The position numbers were made by a program, and so were the translations under genes. Shown here in pieces: positions 63,982 through 64,000 of a stretch of 64,000 nt of DNA. The stretch is from Caldicoprobacter algeriensis. Lineage in GTDB: Bacteria; Bacillota; Clostridia; Caldicoprobacterales; Caldicoprobacteraceae. The stretch's first letter is position 1; every line of letters starts with the position of its first letter. The notes beneath the pieces were generated by a model. That model was not told the DNA's origin, searched no databases, and saw only the letters and a program-made list of their open reading frames with translations. The DNA lies in contig NZ_JAHUQD010000002.1 in the NCBI RefSeq assembly GCF_023838525.1, forward strand, positions 185,152 through 249,151. Reading direction: 5' to 3'.

Positions 63982-64000
63982 CGAATTTAAAGCCTCCCTT

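Overview
The window looks like chromosome of an anaerobic, fermentative, probably thermophilic member of the Clostridia (Thermoanaerobacterales / Caldicoprobacter / Mahella-like); this is inferred from gene content, not from a search. Supporting content: an alcohol dehydrogenase very close to the Thermoanaerobacter NADP-dependent secondary ADH, an NfnAB-type transhydrogenase, a TM1266-family hydrogenase-associated regulator, nickel-pincer (LarB/LarC) genes, strong AGGAGG ribosome sites with frequent GTG/TTG starts, and plant-polysaccharide genes (GH2, GH10, GH30, GH74). No rRNA, tRNA or CRISPR array was seen.

Layout. 1-2.3 kb (minus): purE-purC-purF with a clear promoter and paired direct repeats. 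2.3-6.9 kb (minus): larC (split by a -1 frameshift), larB, guaB, cooT and a DUF3842 gene. 7-13 kb (minus): 8-oxoguanine glycosylase, the NfnB/NfnA pair, a P-loop/Asp23 fusion, malic enzyme, endonuclease III. 13-16 kb (minus): secondary alcohol dehydrogenase behind a Rex-like operator, a URO-D family enzyme and the stump of a second one. 16-23 kb: a beta-propeller/coiled-coil protein, a class V aminotransferase, a subtilase and three small uncharacterised proteins. 22-27 kb (minus): ECF S component, TM1266-like regulator, MASE3/SpoIIE phosphatase, stand-alone CBM, HPr, lipoprotein. 27-32 kb (plus): glyQS, a deleted GH10 xylanase remnant, argD, argF, a GNAT. 32-41 kb (minus): Rsm22-like methyltransferase, MATE pump, ADP-ribosylglycohydrolase, VapBC, holin-like protein, PolX, PadR with a HAAS/RDD target. 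41-50 kb: GH30, OsmC, and a complete pstSCAB-phoU-phoB-phoR operon behind 11-bp Pho-box repeats. 50-64 kb: GH74 remnant, frameshifted GH2, a XylFGH-type sugar ABC transporter with its XylFII-LytS-YesN three-component regulator, and an IS element inserted directly upstream of that regulator.

How it works together. The left part is housekeeping purine, redox and repair metabolism. The right part senses and imports phosphate and sugars. The carbohydrate genes show active decay: GH10 and GH74 have each lost their middle while keeping both ends, GH2 carries a frameshift, and the sugar-sensing operon has been cut off from its upstream DNA by the IS. The most noteworthy points are the larC frameshift site, the circularly permuted PstS, the IS insertion into the xylose-type regulator leader, the parallel internal deletions in two glycosidase genes, and the uncharacterised small-protein cluster at 20.8-22.4 kb.
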